64,000 nucleotides of DNA. Origin: Rhyacichthys aspro. Its lineage: Eukaryota > Chordata > Actinopteri > Gobiiformes > Rhyacichthyidae. Where the stretch lies: NCBI GenBank assembly GCA_036850595.1, contig CM072148.1, positions 1,159,160-1,223,159 of the forward strand, in the 5' to 3' direction. The notes beneath the pieces were generated by a model, which saw only the letters and a list, made by a program, of their open reading frames with translations, had not been told where the DNA came from and made no database searches. Below are positions 23,842 to 35,800 of the stretch, piece by piece (position 1 is the first letter of the stretch; every line of letters begins with the position of its first letter). Made by a program: the position numbers and the translations under genes.

Positions 23842-26800
23842 ATGGAGCTGTGGCGTCAGTGCGCCGGGTGGCTCATCGACTGCAGAGTTCTTCCAGAGAA
23901 CCACCGTGTCACCTGGGAGGGGGCACAGGTAAATCAGAAAACACAGATTTATTAACAAACTGCCCTGAATTCTGGAGAGTAAAGTGGCTCCTGGCGTCCT
24001 CAGGTGTGTGAGCTGGCCCAGGCGCTCAGAGACGGAGTGTTACTCTGCCAGCTGCTCAACAACCTTCTGCCTCAGTCCATCAACCTGAGAGATCAACCTG
24101 CGGCCTCAGATGTCCCAGGTAATACCCCACTGTCACTGTCTGTTTCTATAGCGACCAGCGGCAGGACGGAAGCCCGATAGGGAAATGTCACGATCTCTAT
24201 CTGTTCACATCTGACACAAGGGCACGCAGCTAACGCTAACGCTACAGTGGTCACTCATACATTCATTCATTCATCAAACAAAATATGAACAATTGAAATA
24301 TGAAATGATGGAAAACAAAGACTATATATTTTATGTTTTTGTTTTTAGATCAAATCCTCTTCAGCCCAAATGAAAACACTAAAGAGCAGGCACTACATAA
24401 AGAAAATCAATTCTATTATATATATATATATATATATATCTAAAATGTTAAGTCTTATAGGTTTTGAAAAACGCAGTATTAAAAAAAAACTAAACTCCTG
24501 TTGGTTATCTGGACAGGTTTTTTCTTTTGTCTCTCAAAAATATAGCCGTGTAATACATTTTGCATTTGACGCTCTTTCATATGATCTTTCGTTCGACCTG
24601 AGCTGTTTTTTGATCAGGCCTCAGTCTCAGTCTGTTCTGAGTCGAGAGTGTGAGATGAGACAACTGTGATGGAGTCTGTGGTTACGGTCACACTTCACAG
24701 ATGCAGGAGAACCCAAAATGTCTGTCTGAGAATGGGTTTTACAAAAGAAACAACCAGTTTAACCACGAAAATATGGCAACAAATGATTATTTCCTGTAAA
24801 TAATTTAGTGTTACATCCACTGGGAAAGTTTGTAACAGTGGTGAGAGCAACATAAGAAATAATAGTAAAACTCATTTTATTTATTAAAGCTCCACTCCAG
24901 ATGTTCTTTTTTTGTCCTTGTCTCAGACTCTCCTCCAAAAAAAGCTTAGGGACCTCTCCTGCTTCTCTTTTATTAAAAAATAAAACCAGACCAACTTTTC
25001 CTCCAAAATACTAATCCATTTGACCAAACTGAAGTTTAGAGTTTAGCGTTAGCTTAGCTGTGACTTCAGCGTCAGGACGACAATTATCTCCTCCTCGTTA
25101 AACATTACGTGATTGAATTGACAGTATTTATCTGTGTTTTACGTTGCCTCCCTTTTCTCTGTTGATGCTTTTCTTTTTTCAGCTGTTTCTCTGTTAAAAG
25201 ACATATTCAGCTGAAAATTCCTTTTAACTTTTTTTAAGTTAATACAACAATTTCTTGCATGAACAGGGCTTGAGGCTTAAGGGAGGCAAATGAGGTACAT
25301 AAAAAGTGATCTAAATACAGCACTAAAAAAATAATAATGCAATACACTGAAGTCATGATATTACAATTTAAATTCATCACAAAAGGCTTTGTTTTTTGAA
25401 GGCTTTTGGGTTTGTGCAATAATTTAATGAGACTAAATAAGTAGTTATATATGAGTAAATGACTGCACATTTGCAACTTTATCATTACTGCCCTCATAAT
25501 AAACTATTTTCCAACTAGAAGAAAACATATCTGTTTAAGCTCCAAATAAACACAGTCTGTTTAAGCTCCAGAATAAGCAAAGTGTGACTCTCAGAAAGCA
25601 GCTTTGAGGGAACTCCTTCGACCCACTGCGATGTCTAATGTGTACGACGTGAATGTGAAACTCTGGGAAATCCTTTGAGATCAAACATTAGGACACCTCC
25701 CATTGATTAACTGAAAGTCCGCTCTGACGTGACACAAACGAAAGACCTGGAGTATTACACAAGAGCAGTGTGTGCACAGCGGCATCGGACAGAACTCAAC
25801 ATTTCCCCTTTTCTCAAAATGGAGTTCCTCTTTTCCTGCTGAACAGAACAAACAGAGACACAGCTGCGAGTGTTGCAGGAAGTGATCAGACCACCGCGCT
25901 CTGAGCTCTGTGGCGGCGCCGGGACCATTAACTGTGGTGTAAACCACAGTAATAATGCACATGAGAGGTCATAGAGTTAGTGTGGGATATAATAAAGCAG
26001 AACATTATAGAGTTAGTAATGTTTAGCCTATAGATACAGAGCAGCAGAACATATAAACCTAACTGGGAGAAAAAAAAAGAAAATATCAGGTTTTGAAACT
26101 GGTCAGAACAGGACACTTTCTCCCAAAACCTCCTGCAGCTGCTCCTCACTTCAGATGTTTACAGACTCAAAACATGGCCATCGCAACTTTTTTTGAGATA
26201 TATTTCTGCAATCAAATTTAAAATGAGCTAAAATAGCTCCATTTCAACTCCTGATGTGTTCTTAATGTTCTATTGTGAATTAAATATGGGTTTGTAAGAT
26301 TTGCTAATCGTTTTTAGGAGGAATTAGGTTTGTAATAGTGTACACATGAGGAAATAGAGATCAGGTTTTGGAGCCAGAAGTTTGGGAAGCATTAGCATAA
26401 CATTTATAGTTCGCTGGTTAGTGAGGTTTGACCAGTGTTTAGAGAGTGATGCATAAATAAAATAAAGAATCAGAATTAGACTCAGAAACGTACATTCTGG
26501 AAGTTCTTGATGCCCTGGTGAGTTTTCAGAGTCGTCAGTGCAACTTGTGCTATTTTCATTAGCTTCTAATGCTAATGGACAGGAAAGTTGAGCAGAAGTT
26601 TAATGGAACACATTGTACTGGGTCTGGTTAACCACAGACATTAATTGCAATCACTGTAAAGCTAAAATATGACTGCACATATATTCAGTTTGCATTTTGT
26701 GACCGGGGTCAAGAGGACACGTAAACTCTTTCTTCTACGTGACCTTTGTATGTAAATGTAAAGATTGTCAACATTTGCGCTCAGTGAATTCAGACTTGGT

Positions 26801-29800
26801 CCCTGTTTGGAGCAAATGGAACCAGGTAAACTACTTTTGACTTCAGCGTCAGGACGACAATTATCTCCTCCTCGTTAAACATTACGTGATTGAATTGACA
26901 GTATTTATCTGTGTTTTACGTTGCCTCCCTTTTCTCTGTTGATGCTTTTCTTTTTTCAGCTGTTTCTCTGTTAAAAGACATATTCAGCTGAAAATACACT
27001 TTATCTGCAGCTATTAAACTTCCTGGAACGTCATGTGACAAGTGTCGACCAATGGGAGCGCTCCATGTGATTGTCCAAGGTTTTCTGTTCCTGAATAGAG
27101 GTTCTCATCTATTACAATCCCTTAGAATAAACACTAGATGGATCAGAAAGATTGATTGATTGATTTTACAATATATTATTTGGGGTTTAAACCATTTTCC
27201 ATGAATAGAAGAAAAAATATCCGGTCCAGTCTGTTTAAATGACACATTTCAAATTGTTTAAATACAAGTTAAAGTAATAAAAGTGTTCTGTTTCTTGTTC
27301 TAGTTCCTCTGCCTGAAGAATATCCGTACATTTCTTGGAGCTTGTCTAGAGAAGTTTCACCTTAAAAAGAGTGACCTGTTTGAAGCCTTTGACCTGTTTG
27401 ACGTGCGAGACTTTGCGAAGGTAACGTATGTGTGTCCGTTTATTAGAAATGTGCATCAGGGAAGCCCTGGCGCTCTTCAGTCATTCTGTGAAGTTGGCTG
27501 CAGACGCCTACGCTGCACTAACAGGAAGGACAGGGTGCTTTCTCATTGACAAGACTGAGGTGCTTCTTTCACTTTCGCTCAGCGCATGGACAGCCTTTCA
27601 GAGAGACAAAGTGATTTTATTAGAGCAGTTATGTCACGTTTTACCTGTGAGCAATAGCCCTTAGATCATTTTATTTTTTTTAACACCTGGCTCATCCAGT
27701 GCTTTGCTTTGTTACTGTGTCTTGTAGAAAACATGTATCATAAAGAACAAATTATTACATGAATGTTTAAAAGGTTAGCAGCTACACTAACGCTGATAGT
27801 CTGACTCACTGATTTGAACAGGTTTTACTTAGATTTGTACAGGTTTTAGTATCATTTGAACAGGTTTTAGTCAAATTCCAACAGATTTTAGTTGGATTTT
27901 AACACGTTCTAGTTGGATTTTAACAGGTTTTGGTCAAATTTAAACAGGTTCTTAGTTGGATTTGAACAGGTTTTAGTTGGATTTTAACAGGTCTGGTTGG
28001 ATTTGTACAGGTTTTGGATTTAGTCAAATCTGAACACATTCTATATTAAATGTACTCTTGTGTCTAATGGTCTGATGCATATTTTTAGGTTAAATATGGC
28101 AGACTTTATGGGACAATCTTGATGAGCCGCTGAAGCACATTTTTAGTCTGTTCTCTTTCTGCAGATCTCATAACAGTCTGGACTTTCACTTCTTTATGTG
28201 TACTTCCTTCTTTATTTTAACGTGATAAGCATTACCACATTAAACTGGAGATAGAGCCGTCTGATGGAGCGGCCTGATTAGAGAAAACTCATTTGTGACG
28301 TGAAATCTGCCATATTTCTGCTGGCGTTTATCACTTATCTGGGTTCAATCTTAATAAAATGCTGCTTCCTTGTTGCACTGCGTTGGAACGAGAGTGAAAC
28401 TGGGTCACACAGCAGTTTTCAGCGCTGCGTCACCGTGACTCAACCCTCAACTTTGAATTTAATCATCCATCCATCCATCCATCTTCTTCCGCTTATCCGG
28501 GGCCGGGTCGCGGGGGCAGCAGTCTAAGCAGAGACGCCCAGACTTCCCTCTCCCCAGACACTTCTTCCAGCTCCTCTGGGGGAATACCGAGGCGTTCCCA
28601 GGCCAGCCGAGAGACATAGTCCCTCCAGCGTGTCCTAGGTCTGCCCGGGGCCTCCTCCCAGTGGGACATGCCCGGAACACCTCCCCAGGAAGGCGTCAGG
28701 AGGCATCCGGAACAGATGCCCGAGCCACCTCAGCTGGCTCCTCTCGATGTGGAGGAGCAGCGGCTCTACTCTGAGCTCCTCCCGAGTGACTGAACTCCTC
28801 ACCCTATCTCTAAGGGAGCGTCCAGCCACCCTGCGGAGGAAACTCATTTCGGCCGCTTGTATCCGGGATCTTGTCCTTTCGGTCATGACCCAGAGCTCAT
28901 GACCATAGGTGAGTAGGAACGTAGATTGACCGGTAAATCGAGAGCTTTGCCTTGCAGCTCAGCTCTTTCTTTACCACGACAGACCAGTACATCGACCGCA
29001 TAACTGCAGAAGCTGCACCGATCCGTCTGTCTATCTCCCGTTCCATCCTTCCCTCACTCATGAACAAGACTCCAAGATACTTGAACTCCTCCACTTGAGG
29101 CAGGAACTCTCCACTGACCTGAAGGGGACAAGCCACCCTTTTCCAGCTGAGAACCATGGCCTCGGACTTGGAGGTGCTGATTCTCATCCCAGCCGCTTCA
29201 CACTCGGCTGCAAACCGTCCCAGTGCATGCTGAAGGTCCTGGTCTGATGGAGCCAACAGGACCACATCATCCGCAAAGCAGAGATGAGATCCTGTGGTCC
29301 CCAAACCGGACCCCCTCCAGCCCCTGACTGCGCCTAGAAATCCTGTCCATAAAAATTATGAACAGGACCGGTGACATAGGGCAGCCCTGGCGAGTCCAAC
29401 ATGCACCGGGAACAGGTCTGACTTACTGCCGGCAATGCGAACCAAGCTCCTGCTCCGGTCGTACAGGGACCGGACAGCCCTCAGCAGAGGGCCCCGGACC
29501 CCATACTCCCAGAGCACCCCCACAGGATGCCGCGAGGGACACGGTCGAATGCCTTCTCCAGATCCACAAAACACATGTGGACTGGTTGGGCAACCTCCCA
29601 TGAACCCTCCAGCACCCTGGAGAGGGTATAGAGCTGGTCCAGTGTTCCACGACCAGGACGAAAACCGCATTGTTCCTCCTGAATCCGAGGTTCAACTATC
29701 GGCCGGATTCTCCTCTCAAGTACCCTGGCATAGACTTTCCCGGGAGGCTGAGGAGTGTGATCCCCTGTAGTTGGAACACACCCTCCGGTCCCCTTTTAAA

Positions 29801-32800
29801 AGAGGACCACCACCCGGTCTGCCAGTCCAGAGGCTGCTCCCCGACCTCCACGCGATGTTGCAGAGGCGTGTCAGCCAGACAGCCCTACAACATCCAGAGA
29901 CTTGAGGAACTCAGGCGGATCTCATCCACCCCGGCGCCTTGCCACCGAGAAGCTTTTTAACTACCTCGGTGACTTCAGCTTGGGTGATGGACGAGTCCAC
30001 CTCTGAGCCCTCAGCCTCTGCTTCATCAAGGAAGACGTGTCGTTGGGTTGAGGAGATCCTCGAAGTATTCCTTCCACCGTCCGACGATGTCCCCAGTCGA
30101 GGTCAACAACTGCCCACCTCCACTGTAAACAGTGTTAGTGGAGCAGTGTTTCCCTTCTGAGGCGCCGAACGGTTTGCCAGAATCTCTTCGAGGCCGACCG
30201 ATAGTCTTCTCCATGGCCTCACCAAACTCCTCCCAGACCCGAGTTTTTGCCTGCACAACTACCCGAGCCGTAGTCCGCTTGGCCTGCCGGTACCCATCGG
30301 CTGCCTCAGGAGTCCCGCGAGCCAACCAGGCCCGATAGGACTCCTTCTTCAGCTTGACGGCATCCCTTACTTCCGGTGTCCACCACCGGGTTCGGGGATT
30401 GCCGCCACGACAGGCACCGGAGACCTTACGTCCACAGCTTCGAGCAGCCGCGCCGACAATGGAGGTGGAGAACATGGTCCACTCGACTCAATGTCTCCAA
30501 CCTCCCCGGGATCTGGTTGAAGTTCTGCCGGAGGTGGGAGTTGAAGACCTCTCTGACAGGGGACTCAGCCAGACGTTCCCAGCAGACCCTCACAGTACGT
30601 TTGGGCCTGCCAAGTCTTTCCGACTTCCTCCCCGCCATCGGATCCAACTCACCACCAGGTGGTGATCAGTTGACAGCTCGCCCTCTCTTCACCCGAGTGT
30701 CCAAGACATACGGCCGAAGGTCAGATGAAACGACTACAAAGTCGATCATCGACCTCCGGCCTAGGGTGTCCTGGTGCCACGTGCACTGATGGACACCCTT
30801 ATGCTTGAACATGGTGTTCGTTATGGACAAACTGTGACTAGCACAGAAGTCCAACAACAGAACACCACTAGGTTCAGATGGGGGGCCGTTCCTCCCAATC
30901 ACGCCCCTCCAGGTGTCACTGTCGCTACCCACGTGGGCGTTGAAGTCCCCCAGTAGAACAATGGAGTCCCCAGTCGGAGCGCCTTCCAGCACCCCTCCCA
31001 GGGACTCCAAGAAGGCCTGGTACTCTGCACTGCCGTTCGGCCCGTAAGCACAAACGACAGTGAGAGACCTCTCCCAACCCGAAGGCGCAGGGAGGCGACC
31101 CTCTCGCTCACCGGGTAAACTCCAACACACAGCGGCTGAGCTGGGGGCTATGAGCAAGCCCACACCAGCTCGCCGCCTCACCGCGGGCAACTCCAGAGTA
31201 GTGGAGAGTCCAGCCCCTCTCGAGGTTTTGGGTTCCAGAACCCAAGCTGTGCGTGGAGGTGAGCCCGACTATCTCTAGTCGGTACCTCTCAGCCTCCCGC
31301 ACAAGCTCAGGCTCCTTCCCCAGCGAGGTGACATTCCATGTCCCTAGAGCTAGCTTCGGTATCCAGAGATCGGGTCGTCGAGGCGCCCGCCTCCGACCAC
31401 TGCCCGATACACATTGCACCGGCCCCTTACGGTTCCTCCTGCAGGTGGTGAGCCCACGGGAGGTCGGACCCACGCCGCTCCTTCGGGCTGAGCCCGGCCG
31501 GGCCCCGTGGGTGGAGGCCCGGCCACCAGGCGCTCGCATTCGAGCCCCAACCCCGGGCCTGGCTCCAGGGTGGGGCCCCGGCTGCGCCATACCGGGCGAC
31601 GTCACAGTCCTTGTTCTTTCACTCATCATAGGGGGCCTTCTGAACCGCACTTAGTCTGACCCGTCACCTAGGACCTGTTTGCCTTGGGAGACCCTACCAG
31701 GGGCATGTAGCCCCGGACAACATAGCTCCTAGGATCATTCGGGTACCCAAACCCCTCCACCACGTTAAGGTGGCGGTTCAAGGAGGGGCGAATTTAATCA
31801 ATATAATATAAATATGTGAAGATTCTGCATGTCCTCCTCGAGTTACTGTGGGTCTCTCTGGCTTCTTCTCACCGTCCCAAGGATCTAAAGTGACCCTAGT
31901 GAAGGAATGAAAGCAGAAGAAGATGAATCATATAATCTCCAAAATGAGTGATCAGTAAATGCAGATTTGTGATTTAAAAGGTGGCTGTGTAGTTCAGATG
32001 AAAGATAAAAATGACAGAAATATATTCAATAAATGTAAATTCTGAAAGGGCTACAGTAACCCCAGTACCTAAAAACACCTTAGTAAAAATAACAAGCATT
32101 TTAAAAATATAGTAAAGAAGTTAAAAAAAATCTCTTATAAAAAAAATAGTAAAGAATATCACTCTCAGAAAATATCGACATATATATACAAAATGAAATG
32201 GTTAGTTGTGGAAATTGTTGATATTTGAGCAGATTCCAATCTCAAACTTCAGGGGTGACTGGAGACTATCCCAGCNNNNNNNNNNNNNNNNNNNNNNNNN
32301 NNNNNNNNNNNNNNNNNNNNNNNNNNNNNNNNNNNNNNNNNNNNNNNNNNNNNNNNNNNNNNNNNNNNNNNNNNNTGAATTTAATCAATATAATATAAAT
32401 ATGTGAAGATTCTGCATGTCCTCCTCGAGTTACTGTGGGTCTCTCTGGCTTCTTCTCACCGTCCCAAGGATCTAAAGTGACCCTAGTGAAGGAATGAAAG
32501 CAGAAGAAGATGAATCATATAATCTCCAAAATGAGTGATCAGTAAATGCAGATTTTGATTTAAAAGGTGGCGTGTGTAGTTCAGATGAAAGATAAAAAAA
32601 TGACAGAAATATATTAAATAAATGTAAATTTGAAAAATACAGTACCCCAGTACCTAAAAACACCTTAGTAAAAATAAACAAGCATTTTAAAAATATAGTA
32701 AAGAAGTTAAAAAAAAAAAATCTCTTATAATAAAAAAATAGTAAAGAATATCACTCTCAGAAAATATTGACATATATATACAAAATGAAATGGTTAGTTG

Positions 32801-35800
32801 TGGAAATTGTTGATATTTTGAGCAGATTCCAATCTCAAACTTCAGGGGTGACTGGAGACTATCCCAGCAGCTTTGGGCCTGAGGACAATGACCAGTTCGT
32901 CGCAGGGCTAACACTTAGAGACTATTCTCTAGAACCCACTGTAACTCAGGGAGGACTCAACACAGAAAAGCCTGAGTGTTCCGGCCGAGAATCAAACTCA
33001 CAACGGATTCTTTACAACTTTTTGACATTTTCCTTGTTTTTTTTGTTTTGTTTATGTGTCCACAGGTCCTCAATACCTTATCCATCTTGTCTCGTTCACC
33101 TATTGCTTTACAAAAAGGAATACAGTAAGTTCAAACTCTCAAACACTTGCAGTATACTTTAAATAAAACACATTTATAATGAATCTTTCTTGTCGTTTCC
33201 TTGAGGCCTTTTCCTTTAGGAGGCTGTACTCCTGACGATGACATCTACAACGGCCTTTCGGACCAGATCGAGTGAGTTTTTTCTGCGATTAAACCCATTA
33301 CAGATGAGAATATTGAATTTAACTGTGCTTCATCTTCATTTGATGTTTATTAGTGACACTGTGGACGAGGACGACGACTTGTACGACTGCGTTGAGGACG
33401 AGGAGAACGAAGGCGACGAGATTTATGAGGATTTGATGAGAACAGAGGAACCACCTGAGACTGTGAGTAAAAAAACAACACAGAATACTTGGTTCAGAGC
33501 CTCTTCAACTGTAAAAATACATTACTCTGCAATGTGAGTTTCTCTTCCTCTTTTTCTGTAAACAGCACTTTTTTGGAAATATTTACTGTAAACGAAGATG
33601 GAAAAAAAAAATAAATAAATTAATTAATAAAACTGCAACCTTGCTTAATATTGAGTGAAACTATTGAGGAAGTTGAAAGTAGTTTTTTATGAGCATCTGT
33701 GACTCAGAGGTGATTAATGCTGAAGGGCTCACTCTTTGACAGACGGCGGCCATGTTTGTTGACCACAGAGGAAGTCACTGTGAGCTCTGTCACACACAAA
33801 CTGTTTAAGACCCTTTGTGTGAAATATATACAGTTTCTATGTCAGTGAAAGGCTGAGCTGTAAAACCAGGTGACGAGAAATTTAACAAGGACTTGCCAAA
33901 ATAAAATTCGTATAATCTAATGTTTGCAAGAATTGAATAGAATACACTAGTAATAGAAGGCACTGTTTGGTCCAGACTTTCAGACTTTCCTGGTTTGTTA
34001 AAGCATGTTTTTTCAGATAGTTTTGGACTAAATTCAGGAATTCTCGGCCGATTAAACACACGAAGAAGAGCAAAATGAGCCTCTGCAGAGACACATTCAC
34101 CACAGTAAAAGAATCTACAGGAGACAGGACGACAGTGAACGCAGCGTCAGGGAAAGTCCCATAGTCCACTTTTAAAAACTGTAGAGAAACCAAAAGATAC
34201 TGAACCTAATGAAAACTGAGGAACAATCTGAGAGTTTTTAGAGCAGACTTTCAGGAGAGAAAAAGCCCTTAAATGCATTATTTTTAAGCTGTTCTGTGTG
34301 TGCTACATATTCAAGTAAAATTCACAAGGGACATACTTTTAATAAATGGTCTTAATGAGAATAACCTTCTACATTATTCCAAACAAGTCCAGTCCCAGCT
34401 TTTATCAAACATCCCAGAGTCAAACTAATTTATCTTTATTGCAATATTCATGTGGCAAAAACCTGCTGCTGTCAGTCACAGATTATATGAGTAAAAAGCA
34501 GTAAAAAGCAGGTAGTTTGACCAGTGAAGGTTACATAGATCCTCGTATTTCCACTTAATCCACTTCAACTTGTTCTGTGACAAAGTGGATTCAAATATTG
34601 CAGGTCTGGAAGTTGGAATTACAGGAGAGAAAAGCCCAAAGAAAGGATCTGCAGTCTTCGCTCTGAATAAATCAGTGATGTGTTTAATGTTGTATGTATT
34701 ATTTCTCATGATACTCTTCTGTCTTTGCTGCAACAGAAGACTGTTGTGGACAAACGGGAGTGCTGCCTGAAGGAGATCAGACAAACAGAAGAGAAATATT
34801 CAGAAACACTGCAGTCAATACTTCAAGTGAGCATCCTCAGTTTCGTTTCAAAAATGTACCTCTTTGTTTTAACACAGAATAACAGCAGCACGTTTGTCTT
34901 TTCATTAGCACTTTATGAGGCCCCTGGAGCGTTTTCTGCAGACACAGGACATCGAGAGCATCTTCATCAACATCGAGGTGTGACGGCCGGCTCCTGGATG
35001 GATCTGAGCAGCAGCGGAACAGCTTTCAGACGTCAGCTTGATTTAGATTCTGGTTTGTTTGCAGGATTTGGCGGACACCCATCGGAAACTTTTGGAGGAA
35101 ATCCAAAAATCGATCCTAGATTTTGGAGCCAAGACTCTCCATCAGGTGTTTTTGAACTACAAAGAGAGGTGCATATGTGTCACTGTTATTACTTTAGTCT
35201 GGTTTAAACTGGCTGGTGTTGAGGTCCCAAGTGTTAACATAGTTTCTATTTAAAGTGGTTCTCTTTTGGTCTCCTGTCGTCTTCCCGAGGCTCTAACAAA
35301 TGTTTGTGTCTGACATCACTTCAGCGACGCTCAAAAACCTGAGTCTGATTGATCTCTTCAACTCCTCTCCTTTTGATGGATTTAGTCTCTGTTTATTTTA
35401 TTTTTATTAACTGACGAAAGTGTTGATACATTTAGTTTTAATTACACTCATTAAAACTACGCTGTATGTTTATGAATTGACTTTAACGACTACTTTAAAA
35501 AGTAAAAAAATAAAAAGTGGAAAAGACAAAGGTGACCAGAGCTTAAAGTGAGACATCAAGTGTGAGAATGAATAGTAAAAAATCTGATTTGCTTCCATTT
35601 TTATATTCATTTCAATCTTTATTTCAGACTCACAAAGTTGCTCCATAACAAACAATAGATTAAAGAATACATTATAAAGTTTAAATACAGGCCAAAGGGA
35701 AAAATCTCTGAACATCATGATGCAGATAAATAAAATAAATAATCTATAAGTGAATGTCTTAACCTGTTTATGTTCCTCTCAGACTCTTATTGTACGGTCG

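Noticed and set aside
29358..31654. Plus-strand open frames up to 137 codons
   Set aside because: Antisense shadows of the GC-rich LINE, whose coding sense is minus.
33216..33224. Alternative acceptor tttag at 33219 for vav1 exon 5
   Set aside because: It gives the wrong phase. The acceptor at 33204-33205 restores PFP followed by DDDIYNGL as in other Vav1 proteins.
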